From contig JAPVLO010000059.1 in the NCBI GenBank assembly GCA_027257055.1, positions 4,960,001-5,024,000 on the forward strand: a stretch of DNA of 64,000 nucleotides, read 5' to 3'. The translations under genes and the position numbers were made by a program. Origin of the DNA: Cephalopachus bancanus. Its lineage: Eukaryota; Chordata; Mammalia; Primates; Tarsiidae. Positions 46,930 through 57,599 of the stretch are shown in pieces (position 1 is the first letter of the stretch; every line of letters starts with the position of its first letter). Below the pieces are notes generated by a model, which saw nothing but the letters and a program-made list of their open reading frames with translations, was not told the origin of the DNA and made no database searches.

Positions 46930-47150
46930 AGAGGTTGCCACGCTTTTTCTGTAAAAGGCCAGATAGTGAATATTTTAGGCGTTGTGAGCCATAAATCCCT
47001 GCCTCAACTATTTGACTCTGCTACTGTAAAAGGAGAACAGTCATCAACAATGTGCAAACAAGTGTGTAAGCCTATGTTCCAAGGAAACTTAATTTATAAA
47101 ATCGCATAGCAGACTAGATTTAGATTTACCCTTGGATCATAGTCTGAAAG
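46930..47150 (+). mobile_element. hAT-Charlie MITE (MER1-type)
   Basis: CTTTTTCTGTAAAAGGCCAG, ATAGTGAATATTTTAGGCGT, CTGCCTCAACTATTTGACTC and TGTTCCAAGGAAACTTAATT are characteristic of this common hAT family. The right terminus is decayed. Confidence 0.8.
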
Positions 47151-48224
47151 CCTAGAGGCTCAGAGCTACTCCGGTTCCTACTTTTTCCATAATCTAGTTT
47201 TTCAACTCTCACCTTCTATTCTGTGAACTCCCCATTTATCTTTTCAAGCAAATTCATTTTTTTCTGTCTAATCTTGTCAGAATTAATTCTATTGCTTGCA
47301 ACCAAAGAACTCAAGTGATGTAGAATGAGCCTCTTGGCTAATGAGTGAATCTCTCTGAATGCCTCCACATACCAATGAAGCTTCCTCTTTATGCCTTTCA
47401 CTAGCATGTAGGATAACAATTGGGAAGCAATTGATACAACAGTGTCTTAGGGGAAAAAAATGACTAGTCCTGGTAACATGAGCACTGAGGAAGCAGTAAT
47501 TCTATATAAAAAAAAAGTGGTGCTAAGATAATTGTTTTGCATATATTAAAAAACAGATAGTTGAATTTGACAGTGGCTCGGTTTTATCATTTGAATTAGT
47601 CCTTTGTAATAACATTTAAAATGGTGGGTTTATATAACTGTTTTAGTCCAAGAGAGATTTTTTTAAGTGATTGAGACAGATTTAAAATTTTTTTTATTAG
47701 TTTTAAAAATGTTAACAAAAGGTTTACTTACAGTTTAAGTTAATCCTATGAAAGTTGAACTTTCCATGTTTGCAAGATTATAAGTTGTACCGACATTTTC
47801 CTATTGTGAACCTGGGGTTATGTGAGGGACTCGGAGTCTATTCTTCCAGAGTGACAAGATTTTAATTTTATCAACAATGCTTGTCCTTTCTGTCTCCCAC
47901 TGTTCTAACAGAAAGTAAATATTGCTGAGCATCCTATTTAGATCAAGCAGATAAAATTATCAAGTCTTTTCACAGGCTGGTACTGGAGAAAATAAAAAGG
48001 AGCACTGTCCCTGCCCTTAAATAATTGTCCAGCTAGCCAAGATGAAGATATTACCCATCCAGGAAAACTTGAGTAGTCAAAAGTGGTCAGTTGAATTCCA
48101 TAAAGAATAAGTGGGTCACTCAAAGGTTCTCTGATGGTGTTCAACACAGGGACACAATAAAACTAGCCTTGTCTCAAGCTGTATCAGAATCCTTGCATTA
48201 CAGACATAAAAAAGATCTTTAGAG
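47151..48224. other. No recognised feature
   Basis: AT-rich unique-looking sequence over 1 kb. Nothing recognised. Confidence 0.45.
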
Positions 48225-48370
48225 TTCAGTTCCTTCATTTCATTCTAGAAACACTTGGGTCCAGGGAGGCTAAGTAACTTTGTCTAATGTCCAGGCTCTC
48301 TTGATAGGGGTGTTCCTGGGGCTAGAAGCTAGTGTTCCTAATTCCATTTCTCTAGTCCTTACATCTAGGT
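48225..48370 (-). mobile_element. Possible MIR fossil
   Basis: GGTCCAGGGAGGCTAAGTAA and CTTTGTCTAATGTCCAGGCT resemble the middle of a reverse MIR. Confidence 0.45.
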
Positions 48371-48584
48371 GCAGAATAACTGTTTTTAGGAAGTACATGA
48401 GCCTAAAACAGAATCACACAGTGACAGCATTGTTCTGATTCTACAAAGAAAGTCTCAGTTTAATGCTAGACTGCCTTGAACCCATGATTAAATTTAAGTT
48501 TACTGGGTTATTGGCTTAATAAGAATGCTAGTAGGTATTGGTTAGAATACATCTACTATTTCACATTTTAAAAATAATCAGTAA

Positions 48585-48862
48585 CAGCCTGTAATCCCAC
48601 CACTTGGGGAGGCCGAGGCGAGTGGATTGCCTGAGCCCATGGGTTCGAGACCAACCCAAACAACTTGGTGAGACCTCATCTATACAACAAAATAAAAAAT
48701 GAGCCGGGCATGGTAGTGTGTGCCTGTAGTTTCAGCTACTTGGAAGGCTGAAGTGGAAGGATCGCCAGAGCCCTCGACACTGGGGTGGCCGTGAGCGTGC
48801 CACTGCAATCCAGCCTGGGTGACGGAGTGAGACTCTAGCGCAAAAAATAAAAATAAAAAATA
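48585..48862 (+). mobile_element. Alu of the variant subfamily
   Basis: CCTGTAATCCCACCACTTGG, GGTTCGAGACCAACCCAAAC and AAAAATGAGCCGGGCATGGT, with a right arm TCGACACTGGGGTGGCCGTG. The GGATTGCCTGAGCCCATGGG segment is the sense counterpart of the variant seen in the Alus at 6423 and 50482. It starts 5'-truncated at CCTGTAATCC and ends in a T-interrupted A-tail. A duplication is not clear. Confidence 0.9.
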
Positions 48863-49229
48863 AGTACTTTTTAAAAGAATTTTCTTTTATTTCAACTTGG
48901 AGCCTAGATTACTATGCCAAATGTATTATTTTCATAATGCAATAAAATATAATTTAGAATAATTAAAAAAGAAAAATTCCCTTTGAGTAAAGAGAATGCA
49001 GGTCTCAGGCTCAAGGACTTCAGTGGAAAAGTGGTTGGATTTTCATAACATTTCTTAGTTTTGCCATATTTACTTTTAACAATTAGGTTTTTCATGTATA
49101 GCCATGATATGAAGTTTCCCTTTTAAATGAATGTATCTAAGTTAAAAACATAAATTAAAAAAAAATATTAAACAAAAAGTAACACTGTACCCAATACTTT
49201 TCTGTGTGACTTGAATATATAAACTTAAT
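48863..49229. other. No recognised feature
   Basis: AT-rich; nothing recognised. Confidence 0.4.
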
Positions 49230-49345
49230 TAACCTCAAAATAATCCTATAAAATGGGCACTATTTTCATTTTACAGATAAGATAAACACTGCAAAATTAA
49301 GTAATTTTTCCAAAGTCATACAACTAGAAGAGGTGAAACCGTTTC
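49230..49345 (-). mobile_element. MIR fossil
   Basis: CACTATTTTCATTTTACAGA, AGTAATTTTTCCAAAGTCAT, ACAACTAGAAGAGG: reverse MIR. Confidence 0.75.
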
Positions 49346-49389
49346 AGACAAAAGCAATCTAGTTCCACATGGTGTTCTTGAACACAAGT

Positions 49390-49590
49390 CTCTGTGTATG
49401 AGATACTTTGCTAGGTGTTTTGTGAACACTGTATTTGACTGCTGCAGCAATACTGCAAAGTGGGTGTTATGTTCTTAATTTTCAGAGAAGAACCTGAGAT
49501 TAATTTGTCCAAGAACACCATAATATTAAGTTGCAATACAGAAATTCAAACCAATCTCTAGCTGGTCCCAATGCCTATGTTCCTTGCCAC
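49390..49590 (-). mobile_element. MIR fossil
   Basis: GATACTTTGCTAGGTGTTTT, TGCAAAGTGGGTGTTATGTT and AGAGAAGAACCTGAGATTAA follow the reverse MIR. Second of two adjacent MIRs. Confidence 0.7.
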
Positions 49591-50194
49591 CTTCCAAATC
49601 TAAGACCCCTGTCTCCTTCAGTGCTGTGCTCCAACTTAATGAGCATTTTCTATACCTCTACCTTCATGTCTGTAGTCAGAAATGAGCTGAATATGCTTGC
49701 TTAGCGAAATGTATTCTATTCCAGTTAAGTAACTCAGTCCCTTAAGATTCCTCATAGCCAAATTAACCAGTATCTGGAATGGAAGTCAGATAACAAACCC
49801 CAGTGCACTAGATTGAAAATTAAAACCTAACTGAGCTGGTGGTTGGAAAAATAATGTGAGACCCAGATAATAAACAGCAGATTTGGGACAGAAAAGCATG
49901 GCATTAAATAATTGAAGCCAGTGAAAGTGGAATGTGGGGCCAAGTCTACATAGCTATTTATGAAACTGAGAAATGGAATATTGATGTTCTGTACCAGTAC
50001 TAAAAGCTTTCTGGTTAATTACATTCCTGGGTGAAGTCAGAAAAAAATATAATACTTACAGTTTTCAGAGAACAAAATAATTTCAGTCATTCACTGGGAA
50101 ATTGGCTAACTCTCTAATTCACCATTCGGTAAAATCTGAAGGAGCAGTCTGTTGACGATGAAATACTGAAATGTGTGGTCCTGATATGTCCTAC
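49591..50194. other. No recognised feature
   Basis: Nothing recognised. Confidence 0.4.
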
Positions 50195-50290
50195 TTTTAT
50201 TCCAAATTTATTGAGCACTTGCTACATACCAGGCAAAGGTGTCTCAGAGCTCATAGTTAGGTGAATAAAAACAGAAATTATTTTAAAACT
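50195..50290 (-). mobile_element. Short L2 3' end
   Basis: AAATTTATTGAGCACTTGCT and ACATACCAGGCAAAGG: about the last 90 bp of L2 in reverse. Confidence 0.5.
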
Positions 50291-50402
50291 ATATACCATA
50301 TAAAAACTACCAGAATTACATCCCATTCCTTTTCCCATCAATCACTATCTTACCCAGCATAATTTTTTCACAGCATTCATCAGTAGTGAAAATTATATAT
50401 GT

Positions 50403-50405
<3 letters not shown>

Positions 50406-50450
<45 letters not shown>
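50406..50450. repeat. (CA)n microsatellite
   Basis: About 22 uninterrupted CA units. Confidence 0.98.
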
Positions 50451-50451
<1 letters not shown>

Positions 50452-50481
50452 TTAGATTTTATTTGCTACTGTCTATCTCTT

Positions 50482-50754
50482 TTTTTTTTTTTTTTTGAGT
50501 TGGAGTCTCACTCCGTTGCCCAGACTGGAGTGCAGTGGCCGCTCCCGGCCACTGCAGCCTTGACCTGCTGGGTCCGGCGATCCTTCCGCCTCAGCCTTCC
50601 AAGTACCTGGAACTACAGGCGCGTGCTACCACGCCTGGCTAATTTTTTTGATTTATTGTAGAGATGAGTTCTCGCCAAGTTGCCTGGGCAGGTCTCGAAC
50701 CCACGGGCTCAGGCAATCCACTCACCTCGGCCTCCCAAAGCGCTGGGATTACAA
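50482..50754 (-). mobile_element. Alu of the variant subfamily
   Basis: Poly(T) then GAGTTGGAGTCTCACTCCGT, GCAGTGGCCGCTCCCGGCCA, TTGATTTATTGTAGAGATGA, ending GCGCTGGGATTACA. It lacks the outermost ~25 bp of the 5' end. TSD TGTCTATCTCTT (50470-50481) / TGTCTGTCTCTT (50755-50766), one mismatch. It shares its distinctive blocks with the Alu at 6423-6720. Confidence 0.94.
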
Positions 50755-50779
50755 TGTCTGTCTCTTAAAATAGAATATA

Positions 50780-50913
50780 TGGTAGAATGATTTGAGTTCT
50801 TCTGGGTATATTCCCAATAGGGGGATTGCTGGGTCATACAAAAGGTCAATTTCTATACCTAACCCTGAATTGTACCCCACATCTTCAAAATAAAAAATTT
50901 TAAAAGTTAAAAA
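50780..50913 (+). mobile_element. Twin-primed (5'-inverted) L1, very short
   Basis: 50785-50855 is antisense ORF2 (GATTTGAGTTCTTCTGGGTA, GGGGGATTGCTGGGTCATAC). At about 50857 it switches to the sense 3' terminus (CTAACCCTGAATTGTACCCC) with an A-rich tail. A perfect 13-bp TSD, AAAATAGAATATA, lies at 50767-50779 and 50914-50926. Only about 134 bp in all. Confidence 0.92.
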
Positions 50914-50926
50914 AAAATAGAATATA

Positions 50927-51729
50927 AACGCCAGTGAAGCAAAGAGTTTTGCTTATTGTTTCCAATACTTAGAGAGGTGCCTGACATATGATAGGTAACA
51001 GAGCCAAGCACAATAAAGACAATAGGGGATGAAGTGAGCAGATTTGTCCAGGATGGGCTGGGGAATGAACCACAGGGGGCACTTAGAAAGCACACACATT
51101 TGTGAAGAAGTAAGGTAAAAGCATTGCCTGCAAAGGGAAAGGCAGAAGGAGATGGAGGGATGCATGAAAGCACATGATGTGTTTAGGCAGTGATGACGTA
51201 AGGGCTGAGTAAGGGGAGTGACGGTAAACAATATATAGCATGGCAAGGTGATGCTGTGTATGGTATACAACTAGGATATGGTATATCAGTCCCATTCATC
51301 TGCTCCTCCTTGACCAGACCCCACTTACTTCCCCCACTCCCATCTCATTTTCCAAGGCATTTTCTTGAGAAAGCCTCAGCACCATTGGCTGGGTTCTAGT
51401 ATCTCAGTTAAGCCTGCTGTTCTCTTTGGCAATCTCAGTTCTATTTCTTTCAAATGTGGATACTCTAATTTGCTCTGCCAATCATATGGTTACAACAAAA
51501 GAATCTTTAGTTGACTCTCCCAGTTGTAGAGCTGAGTTAAATTGCCTTTGATGGTGAAGGTTTTATTAATCTGAGATAATTACCCAGTGTTTGAATGGCT
51601 ATGGAGAGGCTTAGGTGGTCTCCAAATATGTCAAAATCCATCATGTGTCACTGTTTGGCTTGTACTCTTTTTCTTTTTGCTTTTAAACTAGCACTGCTTT
51701 TTGAATGAGTGTCAAGCTATTTATAGTTA
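50927..51729. other. No recognised feature
   Basis: Three overlapping minus-strand frames (50.9-51.3 kb) lie in different frames of the same bases, so at most one could be real; none shows a motif. Confidence 0.4.
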
Positions 51730-52400
51730 AAACTTTTACTTGCAGTTAACAGAAAACTACAAAAGCTCAAATAATAAGAGGGAGAATTATTGGAAGAACA
51801 CTGTGTTATCCATAGAATCCCAAAGCAGCTGGGCCTCTCAAATGACTTGAAAGAGAAATTTGAATCTTAGGCAGTTTTAAATCTCTCTGTCTCACTCTCT
51901 GTTCTTTTCTGCTCTGTCTCCACCACCTCCCCCTAGTCCTGTCTGAATCTTTGCCTTTGGCTCTGTCTGCTGTCCCTCTGTGTTTGTTCCTTTCCTGTCC
52001 CCTTAACTGTCAGTTTCTTCTTTGGTTGGACCACTCTCTTTTTTTCTCACTCTCTTTATTATCCTTTCTCTCTCTCTCATTATTCTTCTTTCAACTGGCT
52101 TTATTTTCTTTTGCATATTCACGATGAAGCCTTCCTCACAAAGCTCCAGATTCTATTTCTTCCTTTTAAGAGACCAGCTCATATGACTGGCTAATTCCCT
52201 AAGTCTCTCAGATTTAAACATTCATAGAAAGGGGATCTAATTAGTCCAGCTTGAGCTAGGTATCATCCCTGGTTCAGTCAGGTGTGAGTGCAGTGAAAGA
52301 GTCACATGATGCAAATATGCCTGGAGAGTGGGGGTGGCCACAGTCCTATGGGGTATGAGGAGAAGTATTTCTCAGAGAAGGGCTATCTCTGTGATCTTGA
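51730..52400. other. Possible unclassified old repeat
   Basis: TGCAGTTAACAGAAAACTAC, GAGGGAGAATTATTGGAAGA and a T/C-rich middle (TCTCTCTCTCATTATTC) recall an old dispersed family that I cannot name. The T/C-rich part (51.88-52.10 kb) is directly visible. Confidence 0.3.
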
Positions 52401-52753
52401 CACATAAGCCAAAACGTGTCTGCTTCCTCCAATCACAGAATGTGGATGACTATTAAAGCATGAATTAATATTCTTAAAGTAATGCTGGTAGATTAAGGAT
52501 GCTTGTGAGAGGTATTATACAGAAATTCAGCACTTCCTGTGGAATGATTCTTCCTTGGGAAAGTTGATGAGCCTTTTTTAAAAGTCAGGCCATTTTATAT
52601 ACTTAGTGTTCAAGTTTCTGGGTCAACAGCCTTTTGATACCACCAAAGACCAGAGAAGCAGATTGTGCTACCCGATGTCATTTTGAGGGAAGCAAAGGTA
52701 CCCACCTATTAGCTGACAGGCAGAGAGATGTTCCTAGCTGGCAGGGGATCTTT

Positions 52754-52800
52754 GTTATACAACAAAGTGTATAACACTTTGCAAAGTGATCTTTGCAAAG
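52754..52800. repeat. Compound palindromic segment
   Basis: GTTATAC...GTATAAC (7-bp arms, 52754-52775) overlaps the 14-bp palindrome CACTTTGCAAAGTG (52775-52788), and CTTTGCAAAG recurs at 52791-52800. Confidence 0.85.
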
Positions 52801-52895
52801 TGGTTTCTTTCCTGTCCTCACCTTGCTCATCTGTAAAATGAAAGGGTTAGATATGACAGTCTAATTTCGCTTTAGCTCTGAACATGCTGTGATTC
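52801..52895 (+). mobile_element. MIR-type SINE fragment
   Basis: CTCATCTGTAAAATGAAAGG and GTTAGATATGACAGTC are the 3' half of a MIR3-like SINE. Confidence 0.6.
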
Positions 52896-53504
52896 CCGGT
52901 GGAGGCAAAAAAGGTCTCTCAAACTCAGGGCTGCATTGGGAAGGAGTTGCCTGAATAATCACAGATCACATAAACACTGATGCTTGCTAGGCCCTCTGAA
53001 TCCTCCTCCAAACCATTTCAGCTGAACTCGGGATCCTATTTTTATTTTCTAGGTAGTCTGAAATTAGATTTGCCGACTTTGCAGCTCCTGTCAGATGTCT
53101 ACTCCTCTGAGGAGAGTTTTTTTCCGACTTTTAGCAAAGGATTTTCAGCTCCCAGGGACTGTGGTTACCTCTTTCATCTCTCAAGGCAGAACTCTGAAAG
53201 CACTTGGGCCTCTGAGAGGGGCTCCTGGTACCTCTTCCCCAGCTGTCAACTGTGGAGGTGCTGCAGCAAAGTACAGTGCTGTGTACAGCTTTCTCCTTTA
53301 AGAGCTGTTGGCTTGAGAATCTCAGTGCGGTGAGGAGGAGATTGTGTAAGTGGTTTTAGCTGGAAATGACTGAATTTTCTAAGTGTTGTTGTGATTATAC
53401 TCAAACTCATCTGGCCATTTGGTGAAGGATGTAAAAATAAACATGGGAAGGAAATGAAGATGCTGTCAGTGAGACACATCTTTAATTTGTGTCCCTCCCT
53501 TGAA
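52896..53504. other. No recognised repeat
   Basis: Moderate GC. Contains a 117-codon plus-strand frame (52980-53333) rich in Ser and lacking motifs, and one copy of the 51-bp block repeated at 55593. I do not call a gene. Confidence 0.4.
53167..53217 (+). repeat. 51-bp block, copy 1
   Basis: Core CAAGGCAGAACTCTGAAAGC. Matches 55593-55643 at 46 of 51 positions by eye, same orientation, 2.4 kb apart. Confidence 0.9.
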
Positions 53505-53940
53505 ATGGTTTCTTCATTCACTCAACAAACATCCATTGAGTACCTTATTGTTCTAAACACTCTGCCAGATGCTAGAGAAGTGGGAATGTAAACATGAGGC
53601 TATCTTCCCGAAAGGAAAAACAGGCAGGAAAACACATATACTTTAGTCTGGAGTGGGGTCAGGGATGTCTGCATCCTCTCGTGATCTCCTTCTTTTACTT
53701 TTTCTTTCTATTGACCATGCTCTTGGATCCCAAATGGTACCTGTATGGGAGGAGAATAGTGGTGGTAATGGTAGTAGAGTGATGATAGACATTTCTAAAT
53801 TTAGAGTGCAGGGAGTATTTTTTAAGCTGGATTAAGACAGTGGTAGAAAAGCAGAAAAGAGGAAAGGCATTCCAGGTGAAAGAACTAGCACGAAGTATAG
53901 AACATCAAGACACTTGGAGAGGACCTGGAGGAGAAGTCCT
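53505..53940 (-). mobile_element. L2 LINE 3' region
   Basis: CTCAACAAACATCCATTGAG and TGCCAGATGCTAGAGAAGTG (L2 3' end), then GAAAGGCATTCCAGGTGAAA and GAACTAGCACGAAGTATAG further in. The middle is diverged or partly deleted. Confidence 0.7.
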
Positions 53941-54289
53941 GTGGAGAGCCCCAAGACACCAGATATATGATGAAGGAGGTATCTTGGAAATAGATCCCTC
54001 AAGCCACAGCCACTCAGCTCACACCTAGCAGAGTCCTTCCAAAATAGTGAGCAAAATAAAATGATTGTTTTAATTTTTAAAAAAACCAACACTCTAGTGT
54101 GTGTTTGAGAAAGCAAATCGGTAGGGTAATAATCACTCATTACAAGATTATACTCCACACTCTTTTTCTTGATTACCCTCCACTTGAACACCAAAGATTG
54201 AGCATTTGTCTATTTAATATAAATCGATATTAAGATGTAAACACTACAGTATACATTAAAATATACTAACCTAGTCCCATTGTCAGGGT
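53941..54289. other. No recognised feature
   Basis: A minus-strand 120-codon frame (53832-54194) overlaps the L2 and adjacent AT-rich DNA; not called. Confidence 0.4.
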
Positions 54290-54830
54290 TCCCCATTGTG
54301 AGCAACATAAAGCAATTCTGGTTCATTTAAGCAAAATTGGAATTTGTTCAATGATACTGGAAAGCTGAGATCATCACTAGGATAACCAGGTTTGGACACT
54401 CACACTCAGAAACAATGCTCAAAATCAGGCCACGGAATTGACGCCACAAGGTGCTGTAGTTGCCACTACTGGGCACAAGTATGAGAGCTCCTCTCATGGA
54501 CATCCCAGAGCTTGTACCATTGGACATTGCCTCTATCTCTGTAACTGAGGACACTAGAAAATGTCTAGAGTTACCCTAATTGTGCTGCCTTCCTGGGAAG
54601 GTGTCCGAGCAGTTCTATTTTTTAGTAACAATATTTTAAAATTTGAATCTGAGGTAGCATCTCTGATTGGTGGAATCTAAGTCACATGCCTGTGTTCCAG
54701 CTACAAGGAAGGCTAGGAAAGTCAGTAATTGGCGTTTTTAGATTTTTTTAGGAAAGACTGCCATTAGGTAGGTGATTCGCCCAGTCACAAAAGTAAATTT
54801 TAGGTGCTGGGCAGCCAAAAAATGTTCAAT
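54290..54830. other. Possible unclassified old repeat
   Basis: CACATGCCTGTGTTCCAGCT and AAGGAAGGCTAGGAAAG recall a dispersed family I cannot name. The part 54694-54780 is repeated within the Tigger at 55264-55353. Confidence 0.3.
54694..54780 (+). repeat. ~87-bp block, copy A
   Basis: GGAAGGCTAGGAAAGTCAGT followed by AATTGGCGTTTTTAG and GTAGGTGATTC. Copy B is at 55264-55353, same orientation, with several substitutions and small indels. Confidence 0.8.
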
Positions 54831-54895
54831 ATATCCACCTTTCAAAGGTAATGGCTGCTGTTTATTCCTTATTCCTCCAGATTTTCTTTTCTATG

Positions 54896-55593
54896 TAGAG
54901 CGACCCTTGTATACCAAGGGTTTGTACTGTGTGGGTTTGCTTATATGTGGATTTTTTTTCTAATTAAGTTTACACTGAGTATACCTGTCTTTCCTGCCTC
55001 CTGTTTCACCTTTCACCTCCTCTACCTTTTCAGTCTCTGCCATCCCTTGAGACAGCAATACCAACCACTCTTCCTCCTCCTCAGTCTATTCAACATGAAA
55101 ACAAGGATGAAGACTTTTATGATGATCTACTTCCACTAAATGAATAGTAAATATATTTCCTCTTCCTTAAGAGTTTCTTTTTTTCCCATTTTTATTTTAT
55201 ATTCAGGGGCACATGTGCAAGTGTGTTATGGATATATTGTGTAGAGGTGAGGATTGGGTCTCAGTTCCCAGCTGCAAGGGAGGCTAGGAAAGCCAGTAAT
55301 TGATGTTTTCAGATGCCTTTGGGAAAAGACTCTGCCATGAAGTGGGTGATTCAGATAGTGAAGATTGTAACCAATAGGTCCCTTGGTTTTCTTAATAACA
55401 TTTTTTTCTAGTTTATTTATTGTAAGAATACAATATATAAAATATGTGTCAACTGACTTTATATTATTAGTATGACTTCTGGTCAACAGTAGGCTATTAG
55501 TAGTTAAGTTTTTGGAGAGTCAAAGTTATACGCTGATTTTTGACTACACAGAGGTCAGCACTACTAATCTCCATGTTGTTCAAAGATCAACAA
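54896..55593 (+). mobile_element. Tigger1 (pogo-like) remnant, interrupted
   Basis: Left end CGACCCTTGTATACCAAGGG and right end TTGTTCAAAGATCAAC are decayed terminal inverted repeats (intact form GTTGACCCTTGAACAA). Inside, GAGACAGCAATACCAACCAC, TGATGATCTACTTCCACTAA, GAATAGTAAATATATTTCCT and CAACAGTAGGCTATTAGTAG follow Tigger1. These come from the two element ends; most of the transposase gene is absent. The element is broken at 55171-55385 by a retrotransposed piece. Confidence 0.88.
55171..55385 (-). mobile_element. Chimeric L1 3'-end insertion in Tigger1
   Basis: Starts T-rich, then ATTTTATATTCAGGGGCACA, GTGTGTTATGGATATATTG and GAGGTGAGGATTGGGTCTC, an antisense L1 3' terminus. It continues (55264-55353) with non-L1 sequence that repeats 54694-54780. 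Flanks CCTTAAGAGTTTCTT (55163 on) and CCCTTGGTTTTCTT (55380 on) look like an eroded TSD. Confidence 0.7.
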
Positions 55594-55643
55594 CCTTTTT
55601 CACATCTCAAGGCAGAACTCTGAAAGCACTTGGACCTCTAAGA
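55593..55643 (+). repeat. 51-bp block, copy 2
   Basis: Begins at the last base of the Tigger terminus and carries CAAGGCAGAACTCTGAAAGC; see copy 1 at 53167-53217. Confidence 0.9.
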
Positions 55644-56139
55644 AATTAGTACATATTAATATGTATTAACATATATTAATAATACAAATTTAATCATAGT
55701 TGAGCAGTCACAAACTTTCCACACACAGAGCCTACAAACTGGCTTGCCCTCATAGACGTGTTGCCCTTGGTTCACATAACTCTTTGATTTTTTGTTTATT
55801 TGAAAAAATGTGGTGCAAACATTTTTAGAGATGTAATTTTTTCCCATAAAGACGAAATACTCTTGTGGCAACATGGCTTGCTTTCTGATCTAACAACAAT
55901 GAACTGAAAGTGAGTAACTGCTGTCACTTGAGTTTTTCTGTACTCTTCGCCACCCCACTCCATTGTAATCCATTCAGGACACTTCACTTATTTTTTTAAC
56001 TACCTCTGAGTGCAACTTCTGTATTACTCATATCCTTTTGCTACATTGGCTCATATTTAAGCTACTCAATTGTATCTGGTGTTGCATATTAGTCTGTGAT
56101 GCATTAAACTAAGTTTTTGCCCACTAAGGCTTGAGTGTC
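55644..56139. other. No recognised feature
   Basis: AT-rich; nothing recognised. Confidence 0.4.
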
Positions 56140-56300
56140 TGGAGACCAAGGATCTAGGCTAAGCTTTTCCATTGACTGCCACTGAGTGTTCTGATCTTGA
56201 ACAAAGTACTTTACTTTTCTGGGCCACTATTTTCCCTAGTGTAAAATGATGTGTTAGAATTAGGCGATTACTAAGATCTTCTCTGGTTTGATCAATTCGT
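56140..56300 (+). mobile_element. MIR-type SINE fossil
   Basis: GAACAAAGTACTTTACTTTT, then CCCTAGTGTAAAATGATGTG and ACTAAGATCTTCTCTGG resemble a MIR3-like SINE. Confidence 0.5.
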
Positions 56301-56469
56301 AACTTAGATTAGTGTCTGCAATGAGAAGTTTTAATGAGACCAGAATTTACTAGATAACTGGTTAAATTAATCAAAGTATATCCATGCGATTAAAAATTAG
56401 ACAGCTATTAAAAATGATATTGTATAACAATGTTTGTTGATGAAAAAGGATGTCATATGGTTCAAGTTG

Positions 56470-56755
56470 TTGTTCAAACTTTAATTTTGAGATAATTATA
56501 GATTCACATATAGTTGTAAGAAATAATACAGAGGTCCAGTATAGTCGTTTTCCAGTTTTCCCCAATGGTAACATCTTGCATAGGTATAGTATAATATTGA
56601 CATTAATACAATCCACTGACCCTATTCAGATTTTACCATGTTTACATGTACTCATTTGTATGTGTCTATGGAGTTCTAGGCAATTTTGTTCCATGTATTG
56701 ATTTGTGTGACCACCATCATAGTCAAGACATAGAACAGCTGCATCACAAAGTGTT
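56470..56755 (-). mobile_element. Old L1M fragment
   Basis: TTTGAGATAATTATAGATTC, ACATATAGTTGTAAGAAATA, CCCCAATGGTAACATCTTGC and TCATAGTCAAGACATAGAAC match an L1M-type block as I recall it, on the minus strand. Confidence 0.7.
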
Positions 56756-56897
56756 TGTAATATTTTAAGTTAAAAAAAATCAACTAAGAAAATTGTATAA
56801 TATGTATTTTTAAAAAAACATATGAGACATGTAAACACCAAGAACTGAAGCATGGCTAATTCTGAGTGATAGAATGGTAGCTGATTTAAATCTTCCT

Positions 56898-57224
56898 GTT
56901 TTTGCTTGTCTGTACATCCTCAGTGTTCTCCATTGGCTATACATAGGCAAGACAGTTTTGGTCAGAAAACTGCAGTTGTTTTTCTAAGATATAAAGGTAC
57001 TGTTGTAGAAACATTATATTTCAAAATGTATATATCAGCATATGTTTTGTGTTATCACATTATGAGTTTATTTAAATCCATTTTTCCCCAAGGAAATGAG
57101 AAAAAGGATTGTGACTTTCTACCACTCTAAGGAATTCTCAGAGACCTCACAGTATTATGAATGCTATTCTTTCAAGAAATGCAGATATTCCTCAGGGAGA
57201 CACAGGTTCTGCTATTTTGTACAT
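56898..57224 (+). repeat. 0.33-kb direct duplication, copy 1
   Basis: From GTTTTTGCTTGTCTG to CTATTTTGTACAT. Copy 2 lies at 58271-58599, same orientation, start-to-start distance 1373 bp, roughly 85% identical by eye. Matches include TTTTTCTAAGATATAA, GTGTTATCACATTATGAGTT and ATTCTTTCAAG. I recognise no known repeat family in it. Confidence 0.93.
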
Positions 57225-57599
57225 GAAATTTATCTTTCTGCATATTCTAGGTTTTCAAAGGCCCATAAAGAAACAAAGAAGAGCCCAGCTGAGTCTCCTG
57301 AGAGACCCACTGGCTGTCTTAGAAGAAGGCCAGTGCCCCTCACTCTTTGGTCTAGCTGTCATGGAGGGTAGCCTTGCCCTCTGGTGCTCCTCCCCTGTGG
57401 CATCTTTAGAGTCTGAGTGCTATGCAGATGCTCCTTGGCTCAGCTCCAGGTACCATTCCAAATGACTGTGGCTTGAGGAAATGCCCAGACTGCCTCAAAG
57501 ACCCTTCCAAGAACTGCTGCTAGCACTGCTTTGCCCCATCCCTCCTTCAGTGTGGTCCTGAATGCAAATTGCTTCTTTGGGAAGGGAAAGGCAGCCAGC
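57225..57599. other. GC-richer unique sequence
   Basis: Between the two duplicates. Overlapping plus-strand frames (57096-57371, 57157-57465) start in copy 1 and run into this GC-richer part. No domain recognised. Confidence 0.4.

Noticed and set aside
52980..53333. 117-codon plus-strand frame in moderately GC-rich DNA
   Set aside because: No recognised motif; a second frame overlaps it, and there is no evidence of splice sites or conservation from the sequence alone.
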